Below are positions 10,694 through 19,887 of a stretch of 64,000 nucleotides of DNA, one piece after another (position 1 is the first letter of the stretch; every line of letters begins with the position of its first letter). The notes beneath the pieces were generated by a model that ran no database searches, was not told the origin of the DNA, and saw only the letters and a program-made list of their open reading frames with translations. The DNA is from Croceicoccus sediminis (GTDB lineage Bacteria > Pseudomonadota > Alphaproteobacteria > Sphingomonadales > Sphingomonadaceae): positions 62,001 to 126,000 of the forward strand of contig NZ_SUNC01000005.1 in NCBI RefSeq assembly GCF_007570835.1. Direction: 5' to 3'. Both the position numbers and the translations under genes were made by a program.

Positions 10694-11098
10694 ATGATTG
10701 GCCTAATTCTCGTAACTCACGGCAATCTCGCGGAAGAATTCGTCCGCGCGATGGAACACGTGGTCGGTCCGCAGGATGACGTCGTGCCGGTTTGCATCGG
10801 CCCCAACGACGATATGGAGCAGCGCCGAAGCGAGATTCGCGATGCCATCGCGTCGGTCGATTCGGGCAATGGCGTGATCGTCCTCACCGATCTTTTCGGC
10901 GGAACCCCGTCAAATCTTGCCATATCCCTGTTGAATGCCGGTTCGGTCGAAGTGATCGCGGGCATCAACCTGCCCATGCTGATCCGCCTTGCCGGGGCCC
11001 GCACGGAAATGACCGTGACGCAGGCCGTCGCCGCCGCGCGCGATGCGGGCCGCAACTACATCACCATCGCATCCGAATTCCTGGGGCAGGACGCATGA
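10694..11098 (+). CDS. PTS EIIA component, mannose/fructose (EIIA-Man) family
   Basis: This 134-residue soluble EIIA has the family opening MIGLILVTHGNLAEEF, in which H9 is the expected phospho-acceptor. It also has the DLFGGTPSN motif near residue 70. No EIIB or EIIC is encoded nearby, so it probably takes part in a regulatory phosphorelay rather than sugar transport. The start at 10694 is preceded by AGGAA; the longer frame from 10658 is not conserved. It overlaps the HPr gene by four bases (ATGA). Confidence 0.93.
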   Translation: MIGLILVTHGNLAEEFVRAMEHVVGPQDDVVPVCIGPNDDMEQRRSEIRDAIASVDSGNGVIVLTDLFGGTPSNLAISLLNAGSVEVIAGINLPMLIRLAGARTEMTVTQAVAAARDAGRNYITIASEFLGQDA

Positions 11099-11385
11099 GC
11101 GAGCTGGGGCAGGCCCATTGCCGCCGGGTCACGATCTGCAACCAGCGCGGCCTGCATGCCCGCGCCAGCGCGAAGTTCGTCGGTATGGTCGCCGGATTTC
11201 CCGAAGGCACCACCGTTCGCGTCGTGCGCGAAGGGAACGAGGCCGCCGGCGGCTCGATCCTTGGCCTGATGATGCTGGGCGCGGCCAAGGGCGACGAGAT
11301 CGAGATCGTGACCGGCGGTCCTGCCGGGGCCGAGGCGCTGGAAAAGCTCTGCGCACTGGTCGAGGACCGCTTCGGCGAAGAATAG
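11095..11385 (+). CDS. Phosphocarrier protein HPr
   Basis: HPr carries phosphate from enzyme I to EIIA. The 96-residue protein has the active-site histidine in GLHARASAKF (H20). It also has the regulatory serine region GGSILGLMMLGA, so it keeps the residue that the HPr kinase in this cluster would modify. It overlaps the EIIA gene (ATGA). Enzyme I is not in this window. Presence of both the histidine and the serine supports a regulatory PTS with two phosphorylation inputs. Confidence 0.93.
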   Translation: MSELGQAHCRRVTICNQRGLHARASAKFVGMVAGFPEGTTVRVVREGNEAAGGSILGLMMLGAAKGDEIEIVTGGPAGAEALEKLCALVEDRFGEE

Positions 11386-11398
11386 GCGCAAGCGGGCC

Positions 11399-12193
11399 AT
11401 GCGCCTCATCACCGGTCTTTCCAATCCCACGATCAAGTACTTGCGCGCGCTGCGCGACAAGAAGCACCGTCGGCGCGAGGAGCGTTTTCTGGCCGAGGGA
11501 CTGCGCCTGCTGACCGACGCCCGCGAAACCGGGTACTTGCCCGAAACCCTGGTCATGGCCGAAGGGCGCGATCCGCACCCGCTGCTCGATACGCTGATCG
11601 ACGCGGTCGAAGCCGCTGGCGGCGACGTGATCGAGGTTTCGGAAGCCGCGCTTTCCAAGATTACCGGCAAGGACAATCCGCAGGCCGTTTGCGGGGTCTT
11701 TGCCGAATTCGACACCGGTCTTGCGCGGATCGACCGCAATTCGGCCTCGCTGTTCCTCGTGGCGCAGGCGATGCGCGATCCGGGCAACCTCGGCACGATG
11801 CTGCGCACCGCCGATGCCGTGGGCGCGGGCGGGTTGATCCTGCTCGACGACTGCGCCGATCCGTTCAGCGTGGAGGCCGTGCGCGCCAGCATGGGCGCGG
11901 TGTTCACGGTGCCGCTGGCCCAGGCCCGCTGGGACGAATTCCAGGGCTGGCTGCGCAGCGGCGAAGGGCAGCTGGTCGCCGCGTCGCTGCGCGAACCGTA
12001 CGATTACCGCGAAGCGCCCTATGCCGCGCCGTGTTTCGTGATGGTCGGCAACGAATCGCGCGGGCTTCCCGAAGAATACGAGATCGCATGCGACCTGCGG
12101 GTCACGATCCCGATGCTGGGCCGCGCGGACAGCCTCAACGCCTCGATCGCAGGCGCGGTTCTGGCTTATGAGGCGCTGGCGAAGCTACGTTGA
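11399..12193 (+). CDS. TrmH/SpoU family RNA 2'-O-methyltransferase
   Basis: The 264-residue protein looks like a SPOUT-class methyltransferase using S-adenosylmethionine to methylate a ribose in rRNA or tRNA. The N-terminal substrate-binding domain starts with SNPTIKYLRALRDKKHR, and the catalytic knot has RDPGNLGTMLRTADAVGA, FVMVGNESRGLP, and a C-terminal IPMLGRADSLNASIAGAV motif. These match motifs 1-3 of the TrmH family. It follows the HPr gene by 13 bases and may ride on the same transcript, although its function is unrelated. The target nucleotide is unknown. Confidence 0.88.
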   Translation: MRLITGLSNPTIKYLRALRDKKHRRREERFLAEGLRLLTDARETGYLPETLVMAEGRDPHPLLDTLIDAVEAAGGDVIEVSEAALSKITGKDNPQAVCGVFAEFDTGLARIDRNSASLFLVAQAMRDPGNLGTMLRTADAVGAGGLILLDDCADPFSVEAVRASMGAVFTVPLAQARWDEFQGWLRSGEGQLVAASLREPYDYREAPYAAPCFVMVGNESRGLPEEYEIACDLRVTIPMLGRADSLNASIAGAVLAYEALAKLR

Positions 12194-12203
12194 GGATCGG
12201 CCC

Positions 12204-13640
12204 TCAATCATCCTTGCGGTCGTTCGCGACCGAAAGCCGCGACACCTCCGACGGATCGCCGGACACGTCTTCCTTGCCATAGCGCGGCGCGGCCTCGACC
12301 AGCGGCACGTCCTCGATCTCGCGCTTGCCGATCTCGATGCCCTTTTCGGCGAGGCGCTTGCCCGATGACAGCACGTTACGTTCGAAACTGCCGACGAACT
12401 TGTTGTAATTGTTGACCGCCGTCTCAAGCCCGCCGCCGACGCGCTTCAGGTGTTCGGCGGCAACCGCCAGCCGGTCGTAAAGCTCCGAACCGGCCTTGCC
12501 GATGGCCACCGCCTCGCGCGCGATCGTGTCCTGACGCCAGACCTGCGCGACCGTGCGCGCAATGGCGACGAGGTTGGTCGGCGTTGCGAGCAGGACCTTG
12601 TTGCGGAAAGCGAAATCCCAAAGCTCGGGATCGTGTTCTAGCGCAGCTGCCACGAAGTGTTCGCCCGGCACGAACATGACGACGTAATCGGGCGCATCGT
12701 CGAACTGGCTCTGATAACCCTTCGATCCCAGCGTCTGGACGTGATTGCGCATCGACTTTGCATGAAGGTCGAGATGGCGGACACGCTCTTCCCCGTCATC
12801 GGCCTCGAATGCGGCCTGATAGGCGTTGAGCGAAACCTTGGCGTCGATGACCAGCTTCTTCTGCCCCGGAACGTTGACGATGGCGTCCGGGCGCAGGCGA
12901 CCCTCGGACGTATCCATCGAGTGTTCGAGATTGAAATCGGTGTGTTCGGACAGACCACACTGTTCCAGCACGTTCTGCAACGCGCGCTCGCCCCAGCGGC
13001 CGCGCGCCTTGGGCGCATTGGTCAGCGAATTGCCGAGCCGCTGCGCCTCGCGCCGGACTTCTTCCTGCCCAAGGCGCATCTGTTCGATAACGCCCGACAG
13101 GCTGCCGAAGTCCTTGACCCGCTTTTCCTCCAGCGCGGCAACCTGGTCCTCATAGGCCTTCAATCGCGCGCCCACGGGATCGAGCAGTGCCTTGATCTTC
13201 TCGGCATTGGTCTTCTCGCTTTCGGAAAACCGCTCATTCGCGCGTTCGAGGAAGCGGGCCTGCGCGCCTTCCAGCGCCTTTACGCCCATCGCCTCGAACT
13301 GCTTGCCAAGCTCCTCGCGCGCTTCCTTGAGGAGCGCCTCACGCTCTGCCAGGTTGGCGCGGTCCTTGTTCAGCTCCGCAACCTGCACGCGCAGCCCTTC
13401 GACCTGCACCCGCGCATCGCGAAGCTGTTCATCGAGCGCGGCAGCCTTGTCGGCCCGCTCGCTCATCGTCGCCAGTTCAGCGATGGCGGCGCGGAACTTG
13501 TCGTCCCTATCCTTCAGCTCCGCGGCTACACCTGCATGGCGCTCACGCCAGTCGGCAACGGGCCGCCCGCCCAGATACCAGCCCAGCCCAAGCCCGATGA
13601 CCAAGGCGACGATTACGAGAATGATGGCAGTAATTTCCAT
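12204..13640 (-). CDS. rmuC: DNA recombination protein RmuC
   Basis: RmuC proteins are predicted nucleases that limit recombination at inverted repeats. The 478-residue product begins with one membrane helix (about residues 2-22, starting MEITAIILVIV). A long coiled coil (about 35-190) follows, then the RmuC core with RGRWGERALQNVLEQCGL, and a KLVIDAKVSLNAY segment containing the conserved Asp-Ala-Lys. The start at 13640 is the first one giving the membrane anchor; the upstream extension to 13712 is arginine- and cysteine-rich and unlikely. It is convergent with the preceding methyltransferase gene. Confidence 0.92.
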   Translation of the reverse strand: MEITAIILVIVALVIGLGLGWYLGGRPVADWRERHAGVAAELKDRDDKFRAAIAELATMSERADKAAALDEQLRDARVQVEGLRVQVAELNKDRANLAEREALLKEAREELGKQFEAMGVKALEGAQARFLERANERFSESEKTNAEKIKALLDPVGARLKAYEDQVAALEEKRVKDFGSLSGVIEQMRLGQEEVRREAQRLGNSLTNAPKARGRWGERALQNVLEQCGLSEHTDFNLEHSMDTSEGRLRPDAIVNVPGQKKLVIDAKVSLNAYQAAFEADDGEERVRHLDLHAKSMRNHVQTLGSKGYQSQFDDAPDYVVMFVPGEHFVAAALEHDPELWDFAFRNKVLLATPTNLVAIARTVAQVWRQDTIAREAVAIGKAGSELYDRLAVAAEHLKRVGGGLETAVNNYNKFVGSFERNVLSSGKRLAEKGIEIGKREIEDVPLVEAAPRYGKEDVSGDPSEVSRLSVANDRKDD

Positions 13641-13745
13641 AGCGCAGGAACATACATCGAACATCGCGAGAGGCAAGCAGCTGACCGGCCCTGTCCGGAA
13701 CTTCTCCCCCATCTATCCGTCAGTCAGCTGAGAAGGAGAATTTCC

Positions 13746-14150
13746 ATGTCCATCCAGAAGATGATTTCCGAACACCCCGCCGTCGGCTCCGACTATAACG
13801 AGAGCCTAGGCCTTGCCGTGAAGCACGCGATGTACTGCGCCGCGATCTGCAATTCATGTGTCGATGCCTGCGCGGCAGAGGACATGGACATGAGCCGGTG
13901 CATGCGCCTGTGCAGCGATTGCAGCGACATCTGCACCGCCACCTATCGCGTCGCCAGCCGCCGCACGGACGAGAACCGCTCGGTCATTCGCGCCATGCTG
14001 GCACTGTGCGTAAAGGCGTGTGAGACCTGCGCCGAGGAATGCGAAAAGCACGACAACCCGCACTGCCAACGCTGCGCGCAGATGTGCCGCGAATGCGCCC
14101 GCGACTGCAAGGCCGCGATGGAGGATCTGCACGACGAGGCAGTTGCCTGA
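13746..14150 (+). CDS. Cysteine-rich four-helix-bundle copper-storage-type protein (DUF326/Csp-like)
   Basis: The 134-residue protein contains 17 cysteines spaced as CxxxC, CxxC and CxxxxxxxxxC along predicted helices (C31, C35, C38, C42, C52, C56, C59, C63, C88, C92, C95, C99, C107, C110, C114, C117, C121). This matches the DUF326/Csp family, whose characterised members fill a four-helix bundle with Cu(I). No signal peptide is present, so it should be cytosolic like Csp3. A strong AGGAG sequence precedes the ATG. No copper efflux genes are next to it. Copper is inferred from the family. Confidence 0.85.
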   Translation: MSIQKMISEHPAVGSDYNESLGLAVKHAMYCAAICNSCVDACAAEDMDMSRCMRLCSDCSDICTATYRVASRRTDENRSVIRAMLALCVKACETCAEECEKHDNPHCQRCAQMCRECARDCKAAMEDLHDEAVA

Positions 14151-14161
14151 TTTGGTTTTTT

Positions 14162-14400
14162 AGCCTGAAGCGCCGGAGGGGCCATCCGGCCCCTTGGCTA
14201 GCCTCGCATAAGCCCGGGCGCGCGTTCGCGCTTGCCGGGGTCGCTTCGTGCCCGGTTCATCGCCAAACCCAAAGCTAAGCGCTGAACCGGGGCGCGCCAG
14301 CGACTCCCGCAAGGCCGAACGGCCGCCGCCGCTTATGCGGCGAAGCCAAGCGGGCCGGATGGCCCGCTCCCGGCGTCTGAGGGAGTCCGGCCAAGCCGGA
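14162..14400. repeat. Large imperfect inverted repeat, possible REP/MITE-like element
   Basis: The whole space between the convergent DUF326 and def genes is one imperfect palindrome. The arm at about 14164-14262 is repeated in reverse complement at about 14270-14379. Both arms contain GCCGG, a smaller GGGGCCATCCGGCCCC-type palindrome, TTGGCT, CGCATAAGC, GTTCG, GTCGCT and CCGGTTCA in the same order. The centre is near 14266. A further small hairpin, GTCCGGC with GCCGGAC, lies at 14385-14401. There is no open frame and no visible target-site duplication. The element could act as a bidirectional terminator or be a copy of a dispersed family. Confidence 0.8.
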
Positions 14401-14407
14401 CCGACCA

Positions 14408-14974
14408 TCAAGCCGCGCGGCGCAGTTTTTCCAGCTTTTTCATCGCCATGTTGCGCTTGAGGCGCGAGAGGTGGTCGATGAAGACGATCCCGTTGAGGTG
14501 GTCCATTTCATGCTGGATGCAGACGGCCATCAGGTCGTCCATGTCCTCTTCATGAGTCTTGCCCTCAAGGTCCTGCCAGCGCACGCGGCAGGTCGCGGGG
14601 CGGTCCACTTCGGCGTAGATTTCGGGCACCGAGAGACAACCTTCGTTATAGGCCTTCGTCTCTTCCGACGGATTCAGGATTTCGGGGTTGATGAAGACCC
14701 GCGGTTCCTTCTTCGTCGGCTGATGCGTGTGTTCGTGGCCGCCGTGGTTGCACACCTCCGGCTCTGCATCCGGGTCGTCGGGCTGCAGGTCGATGACCAG
14801 CACGCGCAGCGGAACGCCCACCTGGATCGCGGCAAGGCCGATGCCGGGGGCATCGTACATGGTTTCGAACATGTCCTCGACAAGCTGCTTCAACTCGTCG
14901 TCGAACGTTTCTACCGGCTTCGAAACCTGCTTCAGCAGCGGGTTCGGCACTTCAATGATTTCACGGATAGCCAT
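14408..14974 (-). CDS. def: Peptide deformylase
   Basis: Def removes the formyl group from the initiator methionine of new proteins. The 188-residue protein carries the three metalloenzyme motifs: GIGLAAIQVG (motif 1), EGCLSVP (motif 2, with the metal-binding cysteine) and HEMDHLNG (motif 3, two histidines and the catalytic glutamate). An insert rich in histidine (about residues 78-88, CNHGGHEHTHQ) precedes motif 2 and could bind metal. fmt, the functional partner, lies about 1 kb away on the other strand beyond recR. Confidence 0.96.
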   Translation of the reverse strand: MAIREIIEVPNPLLKQVSKPVETFDDELKQLVEDMFETMYDAPGIGLAAIQVGVPLRVLVIDLQPDDPDAEPEVCNHGGHEHTHQPTKKEPRVFINPEILNPSEETKAYNEGCLSVPEIYAEVDRPATCRVRWQDLEGKTHEEDMDDLMAVCIQHEMDHLNGIVFIDHLSRLKRNMAMKKLEKLRRAA

Positions 14975-15061
14975 CGCGCCAAGATAGGCGGGTCGGCGGA
15001 TTTATTCAACGCGAATGCTTTGATCTAAGTGATCGATCTGCTCGTTCAGCGCACCGACGGT

Positions 15062-15673
15062 TCAGCCGACGGGCCGCCGTGCGCGCAGCGCCTGCGCCAG
15101 CGTACCCTCGTCCATGTAGTCCAGCTCGCCGCCCACCGGCAGGCCGTGGGCCAGCTGCGTCACACGAACGGGCCGTTCTTCCAGCCTTTCGGCGATGTAA
15201 TGGGCGGTGGTCTGCCCCTCCAGCGTCGCGTTCATGGCCAGCACGACTTCGTCGATGCCGCCTTCTTCCACGCGCGCCAGCAGGCTGCCGATCGCAAGGT
15301 CTTCGGGCCCTACCCCGTCGAGCGCCGAAAGCCTGCCGCCCAGCACGTGATAGCGTCCGGTGTAAAGCTTCGCCCGGTCGAGCGCCCAGAGGTCGGCCAC
15401 GTCCTCCACCACGCAGATCGAACGCTGATCCCGGCGCGGATCGGCGCAGACGTGGCACGGGTCCGACGTGTCGACGTTGCCGCAGACCTGGCACTCGACA
15501 AGGCTTTCCTGCACCGCTGTCAGCGACGCGAGCAAATCGACCAGCGCCGTGTCGCGCCGCTTGACCAGCCAGAGCACGGCGCGGCGGGCCGATCGCGGCC
15601 CAAGCCCCGGCAGCCGCGCAAGCGACGATGCCAGTCTCTCGATCTCGTTCCCGCGCGGGTCTTGTGAAGCCAT
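15062..15673 (-). CDS. recR: Recombination mediator protein RecR
   Basis: RecR works with RecO and RecF to load RecA at gaps. The 203-residue protein has an N-terminal helix-hairpin-helix ([14 protein letters not shown]), a four-cysteine zinc finger (CQVCGN...CHVC, about residues 57-72), a Toprim domain and a short C-terminal tail. The start MASQDPRG at 15673 gives the family's usual length; the upstream extension to 15754 runs into the fmt promoter region and is rejected. It is divergent from fmt with 58 bases between the starts. Confidence 0.95.
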   Translation of the reverse strand: MASQDPRGNEIERLASSLARLPGLGPRSARRAVLWLVKRRDTALVDLLASLTAVQESLVECQVCGNVDTSDPCHVCADPRRDQRSICVVEDVADLWALDRAKLYTGRYHVLGGRLSALDGVGPEDLAIGSLLARVEEGGIDEVVLAMNATLEGQTTAHYIAERLEERPVRVTQLAHGLPVGGELDYMDEGTLAQALRARRPVG

Positions 15674-15731
15674 GTGACGATAGATAGGGACTGCGGCGCA
15701 GGGCGGGAAGTCCGGCCAGAGGACATTCAAC

Positions 15732-16637
15732 ATGCGCGTCATTTTCATGGGCACTCCCGACTTCGCGGTTCCGACGCTGAAAGCGATTCGAGCTGCCGGG
15801 CACGAAGTCGTCGCCGCCTATTCCCAGCCGCCCCGCCCCGCCGGTCGCGGCAAGAAGCTGCAGCCTTCGCCCGTGCACTTGGCGGCGGAAGAAATGGGGG
15901 TCGAAGTTCGCACGCCCGTATCGCTGAAGCCGCAGGAAGAGAAGGACGCCTTCGCCGCGCTGAACGCCGATGTCGCGGTCGTCGCGGCCTATGGACTGCT
16001 GCTGCCGGTCGCCGTGCTTGAGGCGCCGAAGTTAGGTTGCCTCAATGTCCACGGCTCGATCCTGCCGCGCTGGCGCGGGGCCGCGCCGGTGCAGCGTGCG
16101 ATCCTCGCTGGCGATGCGACGACGGGCGTGACGATCATGCAGATGGAAAAGGGGCTCGATACCGGGCCCATGCTGTTGAAACGCACGACGCGGATCGATG
16201 AGAAAACGGCCGGAGAACTAACCGACGAGATCGCCGCCATGGGCGCGGAAGCGATGGTCGAGGTGTTGTCGCGCCTGCCCCATGTCCGCGCAGAAGTGCA
16301 GCCCATCGAAGGCGTCACTTACGCGCACAAGATCGACAAGGCCGAGGCCCGGATCGATTTTTCGAAAGGTGCCGAACACATCGAACGGCAGGTCCGCGCC
16401 TTCGCACCGCGCCCCGGTGCCTTCTTCGAACTCCGCGGCGAACGCATTCGCGTGCTGGAAGCCGACGTGATCGGGCGTGAAGGCGCGACCGCGACGGTAC
16501 TGGACGATGACCTGACAATCGCCTGCGGCTATGGCGCGATCCGGCCCACGCGGGTTCAGCGCGCAGGCAAGCCGGCGATGGAGACCGAGGCGATGCTGCG
16601 CGGCTATCCGATTCCGGCGGCTACCGAGATTCGCTGA
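15732..16637 (+). CDS. fmt: Methionyl-tRNA formyltransferase
   Basis: Fmt formylates initiator Met-tRNA using 10-formyltetrahydrofolate. The 301-residue protein starts [16 protein letters not shown]. It has the folate-binding and catalytic region [20 protein letters not shown], containing the conserved asparagine and histidine, followed by the linker and the C-terminal OB-like tRNA-binding domain. truA follows six bases after the stop, the common def-fmt-truA neighbourhood except that def is inverted here. Confidence 0.97.
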   Translation: MRVIFMGTPDFAVPTLKAIRAAGHEVVAAYSQPPRPAGRGKKLQPSPVHLAAEEMGVEVRTPVSLKPQEEKDAFAALNADVAVVAAYGLLLPVAVLEAPKLGCLNVHGSILPRWRGAAPVQRAILAGDATTGVTIMQMEKGLDTGPMLLKRTTRIDEKTAGELTDEIAAMGAEAMVEVLSRLPHVRAEVQPIEGVTYAHKIDKAEARIDFSKGAEHIERQVRAFAPRPGAFFELRGERIRVLEADVIGREGATATVLDDDLTIACGYGAIRPTRVQRAGKPAMETEAMLRGYPIPAATEIR

Positions 16638-16643
16638 TCCGCC

Positions 16644-17384
16644 ATGACCCGCTTTGCCTTCACCATTGAATTCGACGGCGCGCCCTACATGGGTTTGCAA
16701 CGACAGGCGCATGGCCCTTCGGTGCAGCAAAGCGTCGAGGAAGCCGTCGCCGCCATCACGGGCGAGGATGCGCGGATACATGCCGCCGGGCGCACCGACA
16801 CGGGCGTCCATGCGCTGGCCATGCGGGCCCATGTCGACGTGGAAAAGGACATCGACGCCTTCCGCCTGATGGAGGGAGTCAATGCCAAGCTGAGGCCAGA
16901 ACCCATCGCCGTCACCGATTGCCGCGTGGTGCCGGATGACTGGCACGCGCGGTTTTCGTGCATCGGGCGGTCCTACGTCTATCGCATCGTGAACCGCCGC
17001 GCGCCGCTGACGGTGGACCGGGGCAAGGCGTGGCAAGTGGCCAAGCCGCTGGATCACGCGGCCATGCACGAAGGCGCGCAGCATCTTGTCGGCCAACATG
17101 ACTTCACGACGTTCCGTTCGGTGCATTGCCAGGCGCAGAGCCCGCTCAAGACGCTCGACCAGCTGGACGTTGAACGCGAAGGCGAGGAAATCCGCATCCA
17201 TGCCGCCGCGCGCAGTTTCCTGCACCATCAGGTTCGCTCGATGGTGGGCTGCCTCGTGCTCGTCGGACTGGGCCGCTGGGAACCGGATGAGGTGCGGCGC
17301 GCTCTTGAAGCACGCGACAGGCAGGCCCTTGGCCTCAACGCGCCGCCCGACGGCCTCTACTTCGTGGAGGCGAAGTACGAATAA
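16644..17384 (+). CDS. truA: tRNA pseudouridine(38-40) synthase
   Basis: TruA converts uridines 38-40 of the tRNA anticodon stem to pseudouridine. The 246-residue protein carries the catalytic aspartate in [13 protein letters not shown] (about D52). The later [11 protein letters not shown] motif and the C-terminal [14 protein letters not shown] are also typical. It is in an operon with fmt. Confidence 0.97.
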   Translation: MTRFAFTIEFDGAPYMGLQRQAHGPSVQQSVEEAVAAITGEDARIHAAGRTDTGVHALAMRAHVDVEKDIDAFRLMEGVNAKLRPEPIAVTDCRVVPDDWHARFSCIGRSYVYRIVNRRAPLTVDRGKAWQVAKPLDHAAMHEGAQHLVGQHDFTTFRSVHCQAQSPLKTLDQLDVEREGEEIRIHAAARSFLHHQVRSMVGCLVLVGLGRWEPDEVRRALEARDRQALGLNAPPDGLYFVEAKYE

Positions 17385-17414
17385 AACCGCATACCTGACA
17401 GGATAGGACCGGCC

Positions 17415-18530
17415 ATGACGACCCGCACCAACGAGATGATCGTTTCGACAGCACAGGCCGATGGCAAACTGGTCGTCGAACTTGTCGAGACGCCCGTCAC
17501 GCCGCCGGGGCCAAACGAAGTGCTGGTCGAGATGGAGGCCGCGCCGATCAATCCGTCGGACCTCGGCCTGCTGTTCGGGTCCGCCGACCTTGAAAATGCC
17601 GAGTTTTCGGACCGCCGCATCGTCGCCCCGATGTCCCCTGCGATGACGGCCTCTTTACGCAAACGCCACGGCGATGCCATGCCGGTGGGCAACGAAGGCG
17701 CAGGCCGCGTGGTCGAAGCCGGCAGCGATCCTGTGGCGCAGGCGCTGATGGGCAAGCGAGTCGCCTGCCTGCCGGGCGGGGCATTTGCCCGCTATCGCAT
17801 TGCCGACGCGGCGACCTGCATGCCTCTGCCCGACGACGTTTCGGCGGAACAGGGCGCGGCGGCATTCGTCAATCCGCTGACCGCTCTGGGCTTTGTCGAA
17901 ACGATGAAGCGCGACGGGGGCAAGGCGCTGGTCCATACCGCCGCCGCCTCCAACCTTGGCCAGATGCTGTTGCGCATCTGCCTTGAGGACGGGATCGGCA
18001 TCGTGAACGTCGTGCGCAGCGATGCGCAAGTGCAGCTGTTGCGCGACATCGGCGCAGTGCATGCGCTGAACATGGCGGAGGATGGTTACGATGCCGCACT
18101 CGTCGATGCCATCGCCGCGACTCAGGCCTTCACCGCCTTCGACCCGATTGGCGGTGGCACGCAGATGGGCCGTATCCTCAACGCGATGGAGCAGGTGGCC
18201 TCGCGAGACGAGAGATTTTCACGCTACGGATCGAGCAGGATGAAGCGCGGCTATGTCTACGGGCGGCTCGACACCGGGCCGATCGTGATGGACCGCTCTT
18301 TCGGCATCAGCTGGAGCGTCAGCGGGTGGCTGCTCTTCAACTTCCTCCAGACGGTATCCGCCGAAGTGAAAGAGCGCATGTATGCGCGCGTGATGAGCGG
18401 GCTTACGACGACATTCGCCAGCCACTATTCGGACAGAGTATCGCTGGCCGGAATGCTCGACCGCGATGCGGTCATGACCTACAACGCGCGGAAAACGGGC
18501 GAGAAGTTCCTGGTGCTGCCGCAGGCGTAA
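17415..18530 (+). CDS. MDR-family zinc-binding-type dehydrogenase / quinone reductase-like oxidoreductase
   Basis: The 371-residue protein is a medium-chain dehydrogenase/reductase with an N-terminal GroES-like domain (PINPSDLGLLFG, then VGNEGAGRVVEAG) and a Rossmann domain (LVHTAAASNLGQMLLRIC). The usual structural zinc cysteines of alcohol dehydrogenases are not obvious, so a zinc-free NADPH:quinone reductase or enoyl-reductase-like activity is more likely. It has its own AGGA ribosome-binding sequence, 30 bases after truA. The substrate is unknown. Confidence 0.8.
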   Translation: MTTRTNEMIVSTAQADGKLVVELVETPVTPPGPNEVLVEMEAAPINPSDLGLLFGSADLENAEFSDRRIVAPMSPAMTASLRKRHGDAMPVGNEGAGRVVEAGSDPVAQALMGKRVACLPGGAFARYRIADAATCMPLPDDVSAEQGAAAFVNPLTALGFVETMKRDGGKALVHTAAASNLGQMLLRICLEDGIGIVNVVRSDAQVQLLRDIGAVHALNMAEDGYDAALVDAIAATQAFTAFDPIGGGTQMGRILNAMEQVASRDERFSRYGSSRMKRGYVYGRLDTGPIVMDRSFGISWSVSGWLLFNFLQTVSAEVKERMYARVMSGLTTTFASHYSDRVSLAGMLDRDAVMTYNARKTGEKFLVLPQA

Positions 18531-18562
18531 ACCTGCGGCCAGCGTCGCCCGGATCACGGAAA

Positions 18563-18769
18563 TCAGTCGTCCAGCGCAAAGCCGACCTTGATCACGACCT
18601 GATGCTGAACCGTGCCGTCGTCTTCGATATAACCACGCTGGCTGACCACTTCGTACCATTTCACGCCGCGTATCGTGGCCTGTGCACGCTTCAGGGCGGC
18701 CTTGATCGCCGCGTCGCTGCCTTCGTGCGAAGTGCCGACGATCTCGCTCAGCTTGAAGACATGGTCCAT
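18563..18769 (-). CDS. Dodecin family flavin-binding protein
   Basis: Dodecins are dodecameric stores for riboflavin or FMN in the cytosol. The 68-residue protein has the family pattern: HVFKLSEIVGTSHEGSDAAI, then the region containing the flavin-stacking tryptophan (RGVKWYEVVSQRGYI), then a C-terminal strand HQVVIKVGFAL. Length and fold are standard. It lies downstream of cobS on the same strand, where a cobT gene might be expected, with a 90-base gap. Confidence 0.92.
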   Translation of the reverse strand: MDHVFKLSEIVGTSHEGSDAAIKAALKRAQATIRGVKWYEVVSQRGYIEDDGTVQHQVVIKVGFALDD

Positions 18770-18859
18770 TAGCGCATCCTCCTGTTACCGGCTTGGAGCA
18801 GGAGGTTAGCGCAATCCGGCTAGATAGTCAGGCCCCGGAACCGTCAAGCCCCAAAACCG

Positions 18860-19837
18860 TCAGGCCTTGGAAACGACGCTTTCGGGCAAGTCCTTGCCGA
18901 AGACGCGCTGATAGTATTCGGCCACCAGCATCCGTTCGGTCTCGTCGCACTTGTTGAGGAACGAGAGGCGGAAGGCAAAGCCCAGGTCGCCCAGGATCTG
19001 CGTGTTCTGCGCCCAGCTGATCACCGTGCGCGGGCTCATCACCGTGGAAATATCACCGTTGATGAAGCCCTGCCGCGACAGGTCCGCCGTGCGGACCATC
19101 TTGGTGATCGTCTCCTCGTCCATTTCGGGGACCTTGGCCTTGACGATCTGCACCTCGGTCGCCTCAGGCAGATAGTTCAGGCCGACGACGATGTTCCAGC
19201 GGTCCATCTGGCCCTGGTTGATCGCCTGCGTACCGTGATAAAGCCCGCTCGTATCGCCAAGCCCGACGGTGTTGGCCGTCGCGAACAGGCGGAAATAGGG
19301 GTTCGGGCGAATGACGCGGTTCTGGTCCAGCAGGGTCAGCTTGCCCGCGGTTTCCAGAACGCGCTGGATCACGAACATCACGTCGGGGCGGCCAGCATCG
19401 TATTCGTCGAACACCAGCGCGGTCGGCGTCTGCAGCGCCCAGGGCAGCAGGCCTTCGCGGAATTCGGTGACCTGAAGCCCGTCCCGCAGGACGATCGCAT
19501 CGCGTCCGACAAGGTCGATACGGCTGATATGCGCATCGAGGTTGATTCGCACGCAAGGCCAGTTGAGTCGCGCCGCGACCTGTTCGATGTGAGTCGATTT
19601 GCCCGTGCCGTGATAGCCCTGGACCATCACGCGGCGGTTGTGGGCAAAGCCTGCAAGGATCGCCAGTGTCGTGTCCGGGTCGAAAACATACGATTCGTCG
19701 CTATCGGGCACCCGGTCGTCGGCCTTGGAAAAGGCCGGGACCTTCATGTCGATATCGATGCCGAACGTCTCTCGGACGTCGACTTCGATGTCGGGTGCGG
19801 CAAGGGCGGTCTGGTGGCTGTTGGTCATGTCGTTCAT
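18860..19837 (-). CDS. cobS: CobS-type AAA+ ATPase (cobaltochelatase subunit family)
   Basis: CobS is the AAA+ motor of the aerobic cobaltochelatase CobNST. The 325-residue protein has Walker [10 protein letters not shown] (about residue 71), Walker [11 protein letters not shown], and sensor-1 [12 protein letters not shown]. The ATG chosen is at 19837. cobT, normally the next gene, is absent; a dodecin gene follows instead. No other cobalamin genes are in the window, so the protein may serve a MoxR-like chaperone role or pair with a CobT elsewhere. Confidence 0.88.
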   Translation of the reverse strand: MNDMTNSHQTALAAPDIEVDVRETFGIDIDMKVPAFSKADDRVPDSDESYVFDPDTTLAILAGFAHNRRVMVQGYHGTGKSTHIEQVAARLNWPCVRINLDAHISRIDLVGRDAIVLRDGLQVTEFREGLLPWALQTPTALVFDEYDAGRPDVMFVIQRVLETAGKLTLLDQNRVIRPNPYFRLFATANTVGLGDTSGLYHGTQAINQGQMDRWNIVVGLNYLPEATEVQIVKAKVPEMDEETITKMVRTADLSRQGFINGDISTVMSPRTVISWAQNTQILGDLGFAFRLSFLNKCDETERMLVAEYYQRVFGKDLPESVVSKA

Positions 19838-19887
19838 CGCTTGCGGGCGGTAACGTTCCGCGCGCCGCACTGCAACAGGCTTGAATG

